Below, one piece after another: positions 18,725 through 29,409 of a stretch of 64,000 nucleotides of DNA; the first letter of the stretch is position 1; the number at the start of each line of letters is the position of its first letter. The translations under genes were made by a program, and so were the position numbers. Under the pieces are notes generated by a model, which searched no databases, was not told the origin of the DNA, and worked only from the letters and a program-made list of their open reading frames with translations. The stretch covers positions 558,001-622,000 of the forward strand of contig NZ_CP010899.1 in the NCBI RefSeq assembly GCF_001274875.1. The letters run 5' to 3'. Origin of the DNA: Spiroplasma kunkelii CR2-3x (GTDB taxonomy: Bacteria; Bacillota_I; Bacilli_A; Mycoplasmatales; Mycoplasmataceae).

Positions 18725-20161
18725 ATGGATAACTTTAATATTAACGAGAAAATGAAAAGAACAAAAATTATTACAACAATTGGGCCAAGTACCCATTCAG
18801 CGGGAGCCCTTGAAGAACTGTTTAAAGCAGGAATGACCACAATTCGCTTAAACTTTTCACATGGAGATCATGCTGAACAAGGAGCACGAATTGTGTGAGC
18901 ACGAGAAGTTAGTGCTAAAATTGGTAAACCAATTTCAGTATTATTAGATACTAAAGGTCCAGAAATTCGTGTTGGAATAATGAAAGATGGGAAGCAAGAA
19001 ATTGTTGCTGGTGCAACAGTTACAATTTATTCATTACCAAAGGAATATCAAAGCCGTGAAGGAACTGGAACGGAAATTACTGTTTCATATGATATGTCAC
19101 AGGACTTAAAAGTTGGTGACGTAGTATTAGTTGATGATGGGAAATTACAGTTAAATGTTACTGGTGTTAAGCCAGGAATTATTGAAACAAAAGCTTTCAA
19201 CCATCATATTGTTAAAACAAATAAACGAATTAATTTACCTGGGGTCGACTTTACATTACCATTTTTAGCTGAAAAAGATATTAATGATATTAAATTTGGA
19301 GTTGAACAAGGAATTGATTATATTGCAGTATCATTTGTTAACACAGCTGGTAATATCAAAGAAATTCGAAAATTATTAAAAGAGTGTAAAGCTGAGCATG
19401 TTCAAATTATTGCTAAAATTGAATCACAAATTGGAATTAATAATATTGATGAAATTATTGCCACATCGGATGGAATTATGGTTGCGCGGGGAGATTTAGG
19501 TTTAGAAATTCCTTATTATGATGTTCCATATTGAGAAAAAATTATTATTCGTAAATGTCGTGAAGCAGGAAAAATTGTTATTGTTGCAACACAAATGTTA
19601 GAAACAATGACAGAAAATCCATCGCCAACACGAGCAGAAGTTACTGATGTTTATTTTGCAACAGAATTAGGATCTGATGCAACAATGTTATCAGGTGAAT
19701 CAGCAAATGGTGATTATCCATTTATTACTGTTCATACGATGGCAATGATTAATAAACGAGCAGAGCATGAATTTTATTCAAAATTATATTATGAAAAGCA
19801 ATTAGAAGATGCTATGAATTCAACAAGAGGACCACGCGCTGATATTGCTAAAAAATTAGCAAATAAATGTAAATATGGAAAATATGAATATGCTGTTGTT
19901 GTTTCAAACACCGGAGAATTATTAAAAACAATTTCAAAATTCCGCCCGAATGTAGTAATTTTAGGAGTTAGTCCACTTCCAAAATTGTATACTGCCTTTG
20001 GATCGTGGCATTCAATTTTTATGAATAAAGTTGATAATTATGAAGCTTTTAAAACAGATGAAAAAGCAATTTGTGAAGTTGCAAAAAAATGAGGAGCAAA
20101 AATTGGTTCAACAATTTTATTTGCGCGCAACGAAGAAATTAAAGAAATTACAATTAAATAA
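18725..20161 (+). CDS. pyk: Pyruvate kinase
   Basis: Makes ATP and pyruvate from phosphoenolpyruvate. 478 residues with TTIGPSTHS at the N-terminus, [12 protein letters not shown], the active-site [19 protein letters not shown] and VATQMLETM, then a complete C-terminal domain. AAGGAG at 18706-18711 serves the ATG at 18725; ATG 18752 is a less likely alternative. TGA at 18898, 19532 and 20090 are Trp. Confidence 0.96.
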
Positions 20162-20164
20162 TTA

Positions 20165-20395
20165 AACTAGTTACCCATGGTCTAATCTTCCTCTTTTCTC
20201 AGCAAGTTAAGGATGATGGAAACTTAATAAAAGAACGATTAGATTACTAGTAACAACGGTTAGTTTACGTTTAAGCACTTTTCGTTATTAAGTGTGAAAG
20301 ATAAATTAGGTTAAATCTTAATTTAATTAGGATGGTACCGCGAAGAACTCGCTCCTAGTATTATTGTTTTAATAATATTGGAAGCGAGTTTTATT
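20165..20395 (+). promoter_or_regulatory. T-box riboswitch of thrS
   Basis: Has the T-box core AGGATGGTACCGCG at 20329-20342 and the following terminator arms AACTCGCTCC.../...GGAAGCGAGTT with a T run (20346-20395). A long Stem I is formed by TCTAATC/GATTAGA arms near 20179-20244; directly after it, ACT at 20246-20248 is a good candidate for the threonine specifier codon. Expected to allow transcription of thrS when tRNA-Thr is uncharged. Confidence 0.9.
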
Positions 20396-20416
20396 TTTAG
20401 GAAAGGAAGATTACAA

Positions 20417-22339
20417 ATGATTAAAATTACATTACCAGATGGGCAAGTTCGTGAATTTAAAAGTCCACAAACAATTCATGCTATTGCCAGCAGTATTGCA
20501 TCAAGTCTAGGGAAAGCTGCCTTTGGTGGGGTTTTTGCTGGTCAAATTCGTAGTTTAGACTATTTAGTAACAACTGATGGGCCATTAGAAATTATTACTG
20601 ATAAATCACCGCTAGCCTTATCAATTTTGCATAATACAACAGCATTAATAGTAGCAAAAGCAATTACTAATTTACATCCAACCGCTAAAATTGCTAAAAT
20701 TGTGGTACAAGATGATACCTTTTTAATTGACTTTGATGTTGAACCACATTTAAAAGAAACCGATCTTATTGTTTTAGAACAGGAAGTAACAAAATTAATT
20801 AATAATAATCTTGTTATTACACCTGTTTTAGGGACCCTGACCGATGCAAAAAAATGATATAGGGATGATAATAATCCTTATTTATTAACTTTTTGTCTAG
20901 AAACAGGGGCAGAACAAGCCGGATACTTACTTGGCAATGAATTATATTTGCCAAATACTTATCCAGTTACAACTTTAAAACATATTAAAGTATTAAAACT
21001 TTGAAGTTTAGCAGGAGTGTATTGACAAGATGATGCTAAAAATAAAATGTTGCAACGATTAACTGGAAGTTCACATTTTTCGCGTGAATTATTTGAACAA
21101 ATATTATTAGCATATGAAGAGCGTAAACAACGCGATCATCGTAAAATTGGAAAGGATTTAGAAATCTTTACTTTTGATAAATTAGTTGGACCTGGTTTAC
21201 CAATTTGGTTACCAAATGGAATGGCATTAAAAAAAGTACTACAAGAATATATCCGAGAAAAAGAATGAGAATATGATTTTATTGAGGTTGATACACCAGT
21301 TATTGGAACTAGTGAAATGTATAAAATTTCTGGTCATTGGGATCATTATCAAGAAAATATGTTTGCACCAATGGCACAAGATAATGAAATTAGTGTTTTA
21401 CGGCCAATGGCATGCCCGCACCATATTGCTGTATATAATTATAAACAACGTAGTTATCGTGAATTACCATTACGGATTGCTGAGCATGCCATTTTACATC
21501 GTTATGAGACATCGGGAAGCTTAACAGGACTCGAGCGAGTGCGAATGATGCAATTAATTGATTCACACATCTTTTTACGTTATGATCAGTTAAAAGAAGA
21601 ATTTAAACGTTGTTTTAAATTAATTAATGAAGTTTTAACAGATTTAAAAATTACTGTTGATTATTATTCATTGTCATTACGTGATCCAACAAATAAGGAA
21701 AAATATTATGATGATGATCAAATGTGAAATCATGCTGAACAAATTCTACAAAAAGCATTAGATGATTTAAAAATTCCATATGTGCCAATGATTGGCGAAG
21801 CAGCGTTTTATGGGCCAAAGTTAGACATTCAAATTAAGACAGCATTAAACCATGAAATTACTGTTTCAACTCTACAATTTGATTTTTTATTACCAAAAAA
21901 ATTTAATTTAAGTTATATTGATGCAACAGGAGCAAAAGCAAGACCAGTAATGTTACATCGTGGTTTAATTGGAACTTATGAGCGTTTTATTGCAATTTTA
22001 TTAGAACAAACAAAAGGGGTTTTACCATTTTGATTATCTCCAAAACAAATTGTCATAATCCCAGTTAATAATGAGCATCATTTGGAATATGTTAATGAAT
22101 TACATCAGCAATTTAAAAAGTTAAAATTACGTACAATGATTGATGATCGTGATGAGCGTTTAAGTTATAAAATTCGAGAAGCACAAGTTGCTAAAATTCC
22201 ATATCAAATTGTGATTGGTGACCAAGAACGGGATAAAAAAATAATTACTTATCGAATTTATGGACAAGAAGACCAAATTACTACTACTTTTGATAAGTTT
22301 ATTATTTTAATTAATGAACAAATTGTTAATAAAGTTTAA
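20417..22339 (+). CDS. thrS: Threonyl-tRNA synthetase with degenerate editing site
   Basis: 640 residues: TGS domain (1-60), editing-domain region (about 65-225), class II catalytic core and anticodon domain. The core is intact: MACPHH (zinc Cys), [15 protein letters not shown] (motif 2), [14 protein letters not shown] (motif 3). In the editing domain the HxxxH motif reads HNTTA and the CxxxH site is replaced (GNELYLPN), so three of four catalytic residues are missing. Such loss is known for other mollicutes and predicts no clearance of Ser-tRNA-Thr. TGA codons encode Trp. Controlled by the T-box directly upstream. Confidence 0.95.
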
Positions 22340-22710
22340 AAAAATATTTTTTTTCAGGAAAATTATATTTCTTTTTTTAAACCCCAAAATTATGATAAAC
22401 TAAAAGTGGAAAAAACTTTTTAATGGATAAATATTTGCTAATATTTATGTTTAATTTTCGTAATAAATATTATAAAATAAAACCAGGATTATGATGTTAG
22501 ATCATTTAACTAAAAAGGATTACTACTTTAATTGTTATAAATTTACAATTAATCAAAAATAAGTATTTTGTTGTATTAATTAATTTTAAGAAAAACAATT
22601 ACCCTCTATTTGATAACATAATTTTAACTTTATTTTTAACACAAGATATTTGCTAGTTTATTGTATTTATGATAAGGTTATAATAAGATATGAGGAAAAT
22701 TGGTGAAGAA
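22340..22710 (+). promoter_or_regulatory. AT-rich intergenic region with promoter
   Basis: No gene seen. TATAAT at 22679-22684 would start transcription near 22690, which argues that the following gene begins at ATG 22711 rather than the ATG at 22690. The rest is AT-rich without clear repeats. Confidence 0.4.
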
Positions 22711-23142
22711 ATGGCAGTTAATATTTTTGAAATTGATTATTTACAATTATGTTTTTTTGATTTAGGTTCAAATTATATTAAACAATCAGAAATGACAGAT
22801 ATTATTTTATATCAAAATGAAATCCAAGTTGATAAATTACGGGTTAATTATCATCAAAAACATTTAGAAAAAGAATGAGATTCATTTAAACTTAAAATTA
22901 TTAATTCAACTGCCGCAACAGAAGTTTTTAATCTTTGTTTAAATTTAAATTTTGCTTTAACAAACAAAATTAAGGTTCTTTGTAAATTAAAACCTCAGGG
23001 CAAAATGATTACACGTTGTATCGCAAGTATTAGTCAAATTATGTCATCTTCACCAGTTTCTTTTGAAATTGATTGTTTTAAATCAAAATGATTAAAAAAA
23101 TATCTATATTTAAAATCTTTGTTTAAAAATAATTATTATTAA
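22711..23142 (+). CDS. Hypothetical protein (143 aa)
   Basis: Soluble protein of mixed composition (MAVNIFEIDYLQLCFF at the start, a Cys/Lys-rich middle, hydrophobic end). Start at 22711 chosen from GGTGAAG just upstream and from the promoter position. TGA at 22876 and 23089 are Trp. No family recognised. Confidence 0.6.
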
Positions 23143-23251
23143 TAATTATTTATATATTATTTTTTATTTAAAACAAATAATATTTTTTAATTATATTTTT
23201 CTTTATTAATAATAAAATAGTCGGTGCTATTTAGAACGGAGGAATTATAAA

Positions 23252-24364
<1,113 letters not shown>

Positions 24365-24410
24365 TCTTAAGATTATAATATTTTTTTGTTTTTGTAAGGT
24401 ACCAATACAT

Positions 24411-24438
24411 TTAAGACCACTAAGGTGGTTTTTTATCG
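24411..24438 (+). terminator. Terminator after agmatine deiminase gene
   Basis: GACCAC-TAA-GGTGGTTTTTTAT stem with T run. Confidence 0.75.
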
Positions 24439-24474
24439 TTAAAAAGGTATTTTAAGCAAAGGAGTATTTAATAT

Positions 24475-24549
24475 ATGGAAAAAATTAATAATATTGTTAA
24501 ACAAATAGAACAAGTAAAACAAATCTGTGGTGATGATTTCAAAAAATAA
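24475..24549 (+). CDS. Small coiled-coil-like peptide (24 aa)
   Basis: MEKINNIVKQIEQVKQICGD, preceded by CAAAGGAG. The next codons after the stop (NKMAHETLKMVYKELK) continue in the same frame to 24603, so this may be the first part of a 42-residue protein cut by one TAA. Confidence 0.35.
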   Translation: MEKINNIVKQIEQVKQICGDDFKK

Positions 24550-24610
24550 CTTAACAAAATGGCACATGAGACATTAAAAATGGTTTATAAAGAATTAAAA
24601 TAGGCCCAAA

Positions 24611-24859
24611 ATGGAAACAATTAAAAAATTAGTAGATGAAAAATTTGATTATTTTAATATATGATTAAATGATTCAATAATAAGTGATAATTCTTATAGA
24701 ATGATTTATAACCAAATATATGAACTATAAAATAAATTTAAAAAATTATTAGATGAAGCACTTGCTGAAAAAGATAAACAATATGGAATCTTGTTATCAG
24801 ACATTGATAAATTAGAAATGTATTGTCATAATCGACTAAAGAAAAGTGATTTTTATTAA
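24611..24859 (+). pseudogene. Small helical protein with internal stop
   Basis: Starts METIKKLVDEKFDYFNIW; TAA at 24728-24730 interrupts a frame that continues (NKFKKLLDEALAEKDKQYG) to 24859. Both halves have the same composition, so this is one ~82-residue gene broken by a single stop. Confidence 0.4.
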
Positions 24860-24993
24860 GTTAATCATAGTTGTGATTTACCTGATGGTGGAAGAGTTTG
24901 AATACATGGACATATGTTAGATGAATCTTTAAGAGATGAAAATACTATTGTTGAAGATGAACCACATAAATATAACAGTTTGGAGGAATAATT

Positions 24994-25140
24994 ATGCCAA
25001 AGTGAAAATGCAAAAATTGGTCAGAAGAAACTGCAATAGAACATGATTTAGAACCTTGTGATTGTATTAGCGCGGGGTGGTGGTGAATTATGTTGTGCTT
25101 GTTGTGAAGAAGCAATGTTTGGTTCAGAAGAAGATGAATA
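24994..25140 (+). pseudogene. Cysteine-rich small protein, frameshifted
   Basis: MPKWKCKNWSEETAIEHD then EPCDCIS; a one-base shift near 25075 leads into GGGELCCACCEEAMFGSEEDE and TAG. With the shift corrected it has seven Cys, suggestive of a zinc-binding phage protein. Strong TGGAGG before the ATG. Confidence 0.45.
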
Positions 25141-25194
25141 GTTTATTTTAAAAAATATTTATTTAATATAAAATAAAAAGTTAGGAAAAAAATT

Positions 25195-25335
25195 ATGAAA
25201 AAACTATGAAAAAAAATAAAACAACTAAAAGAAATTAAAAAAATACATCAATATGCTGTGCGATGAGCAGCAGATATTTCACATATTAAATTTAAAAAAA
25301 GTACAACACAATTATTGAAAAATTTATTAATTTAA
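25195..25335 (+). CDS. Small basic protein (46 aa)
   Basis: MKKLWKKIKQLKEIKKIHQY, strongly basic, open to TAA at 25333. Not recognised; a member of the decayed block. Confidence 0.35.
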
Positions 25336-25374
25336 TAACAGAAAAGATAAAGTTTATGCATGAAATTTTGAACT

Positions 25375-25638
25375 GTGAAGCAGGATGCCATGCTCGAACA
25401 CAAAAATACGAACCCGAGTTCGTATTTTTGTGATGAATTTTCTAAAAAAGAAGATGGTAGTTTTTATGAACCACATAAACAAAATAATAAAAAGAAAAAT
25501 ATTTCAAACTATGGAATACATAAAACATCAATTAAACCGTATAAAAAATGTGGAAATGAAGTAATTAGTTATATAATTAATACACCTAAACGTTTATTTA
25601 TATTAGCTTCTTGTTTTGTTTTTAAAGATGTAGTATAG
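25375..25638 (+). CDS. Hypothetical open frame crossing a perfect hairpin
   Basis: 87 codons with no visible ribosome-binding site. The first part is the 15-bp-stem palindrome at 25399-25432, so the N-terminus is probably not real coding; the later part (NYGIHKTSIKPYKKCGNEVI) may be a gene fragment. Doubtful. Confidence 0.25.
   Translation: MKQDAMLEHKNTNPSSYFCDEFSKKEDGSFYEPHKQNNKKKNISNYGIHKTSIKPYKKCGNEVISYIINTPKRLFILASCFVFKDVV
25399..25432. repeat. Perfect 15-bp stem hairpin
   Basis: CACAAAAATACGAAC-CCGA-GTTCGTATTTTTGTG. The T run inside the second arm makes it terminator-like, but its perfect symmetry suggests a bidirectional terminator or a small mobile palindrome. Confidence 0.7.
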
Positions 25639-25829
25639 ATGATGTTTTTCATATTAAGAGTATAATAACAAACGATTTTAATAGAATGAATAAAAATAAT
25701 ATTTTGATTTTAAAAAATATTCAGGAAATTAATCGTGTTGGAATTTTAAAAGAAAAATATCGAAAAAAATAATACTTGACTTTTAACAAAAAATAGTGCA
25801 TCAATTACTGATAGGAGGAAATTTAACAT

Positions 25830-26145
25830 GTTAAAGATTTTAAAATTTTATGGTAATGGTGAACCAATTAAAAAATGAGGATGGCACTTATGTCATTGAA
25901 GACTTTAATTTAGATTAAGTAATTAATAATGCCATTGAAGAATATAAAACAACACAAAGTGAATAGAAAACTAAAAAGGCTGAAAAAGAAGCTACAGCAA
26001 TAGCTGTTTAGAAGAGACAGAAAAAAAAGAAAGAATTGATTATTTAGAGAAAGAATTGACTATTTTAAAAGAACAAGTAAAAAGAAATTCAGGAACAGGA
26101 CCAGTTATAGAAACCAATGAATCTGAACAAAATAGTTCTAAATAA
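25830..26145 (+). pseudogene. Broken Lys/Glu-rich prophage protein
   Basis: ATG 25830 after GATAGGAGG. Opens MLKILKFYGNGEPIKK, then with one shift NEDGTYVIEDFNLD, and after two further stops KERIDYLEKELTILKEQVKR to an acidic end. A beta-hairpin start followed by a coiled coil resembles phage scaffold or tail-associated proteins, but no assignment is made. Confidence 0.4.
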
Positions 26146-26208
26146 TGAAACAGAAAATGTATAAATGAGATTTGATCCACAAAGTAAAACAATTATTGGA
26201 GGTTAGTC

Positions 26209-26769
26209 ATGGCAGTTACATTTAAAACAATACAAACTTTTTTTTCAAAATAATTGAAGATTAACAAATTTGTATGGTGTTTTTAAAATTGCTGCTTTAT
26301 TTACAAATCAATTGTAACAAGATGGTGGTGCATTTAAAGTAGAAGTATTTTTACCTATATAAAAAAAATATTATATCAACCAAATATACAAAATGAAAAT
26401 TGATTTTTAATATTTTTAAAAATGTTAAGATTTCAGTTTATTGCTATTTATTTAGGAGTGTTAACTGGTGGTTTAGGAGATGCAGTTGTGCAAGGATTAA
26501 ATGCAACACAATTAACAATTTCTACAACAAGAATAGCCATTTTCTTATTATCAAATTTTTTAGTAATGGAATTTAATGACATATTAAATAAAAATGTTAA
26601 TTTGAAAAATACATTATTAAATTTGTTTTTTTATGTTAATGAATTTGGAAAATTAGGTACAGGAATGAGACAACAAAAATTATTAAATTTTGCCAATCAA
26701 GAAAAAATATTTCAAAAAATGGGTTTAAATTTTGAAATTAAAAATTTTTGACAAGCACAACAAAATTAG
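26209..26769 (+). pseudogene. Broken prophage structural-type gene
   Basis: ATG 26209 (MAVTFKTIQTFF) is followed by stops and frame changes until about 26420, after which 115 residues are open to TAG 26767-26769 (AIYLGVLTGGLGDAVVQG and onwards, TGA 26749 as Trp). A hydrophobic Gly-rich segment is followed by Asn-rich stretches. Preceded by TTGGAGG. Family unknown. Confidence 0.4.
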
Positions 26770-26771
26770 CA

Positions 26772-27005
26772 ATGACTGATATCATTACTAAAAATAAAGT
26801 AGTTTTAAAATTTAGAAAAGAAGTAACAGAAAATAAAATTTTGCAAAGTATTGCAGTAGTTGTTCAAGGTGAATTGAAAAAAGAATTAAAAAAATTTACT
26901 GTAGAAGAATTAAATAGTTTATTAGAAATTGAAAAAATATTATTTAAAATAGATAAAAATTTAATTCCTAAATATAATAATTTGGATGCAAAAAAATATG
27001 ATTAA
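26772..27005 (+). CDS. Hypothetical protein at the end of the decayed block (77 aa)
   Basis: MTDIITKNKVVLKFRKEVTE then a Lys/Glu/Leu-rich helical C-terminus. Open and possibly intact; it follows the previous frame by 2 bases, suggesting an operon. Not recognised. Confidence 0.4.
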   Translation: MTDIITKNKVVLKFRKEVTENKILQSIAVVVQGELKKELKKFTVEELNSLLEIEKILFKIDKNLIPKYNNLDAKKYD

Positions 27006-27013
27006 TATTTTGC

Positions 27014-27190
27014 ATTTTGTAATCGAAGTGCAACAAATCAACTTTGAAAGGGGTTGATTTTTTAATGGAAAGAAAACATTATTTTATTTTGCGTTTTTTA
27101 GTAATTAAGTATGGAAAAGATAATATTATTAATACTGTAAATAAAATAGTAATTAATAATGTAAAAGAAAATGGATAAATTATCCGCGTA
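27014..27190 (+). mobile_element. Plectrovirus scrap with small gene 27065-27178
   Basis: About 85-90 percent identical to 3316-3500, including the hairpin over the ribosome-binding site and the 37-codon gene MERKHYFILRFLVIKYGKD. It ends abruptly after TTATCCGCGTAA. Downstream to about 27360 an open frame (TNIRNERPGWNKLDAINAFE) of unknown origin occurs. Confidence 0.7.
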
Positions 27191-27374
27191 AACCTATATG
27201 ATGAATTATATAAATGTCTTAATTACGAAAAAACGAATATTAGAAACGAACGTCCTGGTTGAAATAAATTGGATGCTATTAATGCATTTGAATGTACTTT
27301 GTCATTTTTTAGATTTAATTTAGTTGATTTAAAAATTAATAAAAAAGTGGTATACTTAATCTAAAGATAGAACT

Positions 27375-27855
27375 TGTCTTAAATGTATATGGTTTCCACA
27401 AAAGGTTTGTTGAACTTATTAATACTAATTTCGGACAAGATAAAATTGATAATATTTTTGGAACAGCAACAGCAGGAATTACCCATGCTGCTCTATTAGT
27501 ACATTTATTATAATTACCATTTTGGTATGTTAGTAGTATTAAGAAAGGTTACGGAAAACAAAATCAAATTGAAGAAGTCTATGAAAGGGGACAAAAGGTT
27601 GTAGTCATTGAAGATTTAATTTCTACCGGTGGGTCAGTTATTGAAGTTGTTAAAACTTTACAAGCGGCTGGTTTGGAAGTTGTTGCGGTATTAGCAATTT
27701 TTAGTTATCAATTAAAAAAAGCTACTATTGCTTTTGAAAGTTTACAAGTTCCTTTAGATAAATTAACTAATTTTGATAGTTTAGTAACAACTAATGGTTT
27801 GTTGTCAAAAGCAGAACAACAAATTTTAAAAGAGTTTCAGCAACAATTAGAGTAG
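27375..27855 (+). pseudogene. pyrE: Orotate phosphoribosyltransferase, broken
   Basis: The PRPP-binding motif VVVIEDLISTGGS and the following residues to TAG at 27855 are well preserved, as is FGTATAGITHAALL upstream. But the frame has a TAA after HAALLVHLL (27511-27513), and the first ~40 codons are missing or shifted, where plectrovirus DNA lies. Loss of PyrE would leave UMP to salvage (cdd and comEB are present). Confidence 0.8.
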
Positions 27856-27949
27856 AAGAATATAATGATTTTGATTAGTAAGTTAATTTAAAATATCTTA
27901 TTAATATTATTGACTAAATTAAAAAAAAATCATATAATTAATATTGAAA

Positions 27950-28112
27950 AATGTTAAAGTAGCTAATGCTCACCTATGCCCTTTAGTGTGGTTAATAGGT
28001 TTTACAAGATAAAATTAAAGTTTTTAATGATTATATTTTAATCATTTAAGAAGATAATTCTTGTTAATGAAAGCGCTACTTTTGAGCGTTTTTTTAATTA
28101 ATTAAAATGGAG
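27950..28112 (+). promoter_or_regulatory. L20-type ribosomal leader of infC operon
   Basis: The ~150-nt untranslated region directly upstream of infC-rpmI-rplT contains GCTCACCTATGCCCTTTAGTGTGG and ends in a stem AAAGCGCT/GAGCGTTTTTTT that can act as a terminator. This is the usual position of the L20 leader that represses the operon when free L20 binds. Identification is by context and layout. Confidence 0.65.
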
Positions 28113-28119
28113 GTATTGG

Positions 28120-28650
28120 ATGAATCAACCCACTAAAAACAATAAAAATATTGAGCAAGTAAATTATGATATTAGAGCACGTGAAGTTTTAATTATTTTA
28201 GATGATGGTAATAAAGTTGGTCCTTTAGGGCGAAATGAAGCAGTTCGTTTTGCTGAAGAAAAAGGTTTAGATTTATTGTTAGTATCAGCTGCTTCAAATC
28301 CACCGGTAGCAAAATTGGTTGATTATGGAAAATATAAATACGAACAAAAGAAAAAAGACAAAGAAAATAAGAAAAATCAACATATAACTGAAAATAAAGA
28401 AATGCGTTTACGAACAGGAATTGGTGAACATGATTTGGAATTTAAGGCAAAAAAAGTGCGTGAATTTCTAACTGATGGAAACCGTGTTAAAATTTCTTTA
28501 AAGTTTCGTGGTCGAGAAGTTGCAAGACCTGAATATGGCAAAAAAACATTAGATAAATTTTTTAGTTATATTAAAGATTTGGCAAAGATTGAAAAAGAAC
28601 CCCAGTTAAATGGCTTGTTTTTAGATATGTATGTTGTACCAAAAAAATAA
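28120..28650 (+). CDS. infC: Translation initiation factor IF-3
   Basis: 176 residues in two domains joined by a Lys-rich linker. N-domain: NYDIRAREVLIILDDGNKVG and GLDLLLVSAASNPPVAKLVD; C-domain: KEMRLRTGIGEHDLEFKAKK and VKISLKFRGREV. Start ATG after AATGGAGG, though infC often uses ATT elsewhere. First gene of the infC-rpmI-rplT operon. Confidence 0.96.
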   Translation: MNQPTKNNKNIEQVNYDIRAREVLIILDDGNKVGPLGRNEAVRFAEEKGLDLLLVSAASNPPVAKLVDYGKYKYEQKKKDKENKKNQHITENKEMRLRTGIGEHDLEFKAKKVREFLTDGNRVKISLKFRGREVARPEYGKKTLDKFFSYIKDLAKIEKEPQLNGLFLDMYVVPKK

Positions 28651-28694
28651 TTAATTAAATTAACTTTTAAAAGAAAAGACAAGGAGGAAAATTT

Positions 28695-28889
28695 ATGCCA
28701 AAAATGAAAACGAAAAAATCTTTAGCAAAAAGAGTTAAAATAACAGGAACAGGAAAATGAAAGATTGCGCATGCATATACTTCACATTTAGCCCAAAATA
28801 AAACAACAAAACAAAAACGTCATTTACGTAAAGCTGGTTTAATGGACCAAACTGATCAGAGTCGATTAAAACAACTATTACAAGAATAA
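28695..28889 (+). CDS. rpmI: 50S ribosomal protein L35
   Basis: 64 residues: [22 protein letters not shown] then a basic end. AAGGAGG precedes the ATG. TGA at 28758 is Trp. Middle gene of the infC operon. Confidence 0.96.
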
Positions 28890-28913
28890 AGAAAGAGAAG
28901 GGAGTATTAACAA

Positions 28914-29273
28914 ATGGCAAGAGTTAAAGGCGGACCAACAACAAGAAAACGTCGCAAAAATATTATTAAAGAAGCAAAAGGATATTTTGGAACAAAATCA
29001 ACGCATTACAAAAAAGCAAAAGAACAAGTAATGAAATCATGAGCGTATGCTTTTCGTGATCGTAAGCAACGTAAAAGAGATTTTCGTTCATTATGAATCC
29101 AAAGAATTAATGCTGCAGTACGTGAACATGATATGTCGTATTCACAATTTATGAATGGTTTAAATAAAACTAACATTGAAGTAAATCGTAAAATGTTATC
29201 AGAATTAGCAATTCATAATCCAAATGAATTTAAAGTGTTAGTAGAAAAATCAAAACAAGCGTTAAAAAATTAA
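28914..29273 (+). CDS. rplT: 50S ribosomal protein L20
   Basis: 119 residues: [35 protein letters not shown], and [23 protein letters not shown] precedes the ATG. TGA at 29040 and 29094 are Trp. Expected to regulate its own operon through the leader upstream of infC. Confidence 0.96.
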
Positions 29274-29276
29274 CAA

Positions 29277-29306
29277 AACTACTTTTATGAAAAGTAGTTT
29301 TTTTAT
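29277..29306 (+). terminator. infC operon terminator
   Basis: AAACTACTTTT-ATG-AAAAGTAGTTTTTTT, 11-bp perfect stem with T run. Confidence 0.9.
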
Positions 29307-29409
29307 TTTAATATTAAGTCCGTTTTCTTATCTTGGATTTTTTATGATGAGTTGCTAATTGTTTTAATTAAGCATAAAATATTAACAAACATAAGGGGAA
29401 GAATGAAAA

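Larger units (their letters stand above)
24441..27005 (+). mobile_element. Decayed prophage-like gene block
   Basis: A row of short, same-strand, mostly broken genes with ribosome-binding sites: coiled-coil peptides, a Cys-rich protein, a Lys/Glu-rich protein and two larger fragments. The arrangement of many small genes, and frameshifts in nearly all, suggests a degenerate phage or integrated element distinct from the plectroviruses (no Rep, Zot or coat motifs). Its identity is not recognised. Confidence 0.5.
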
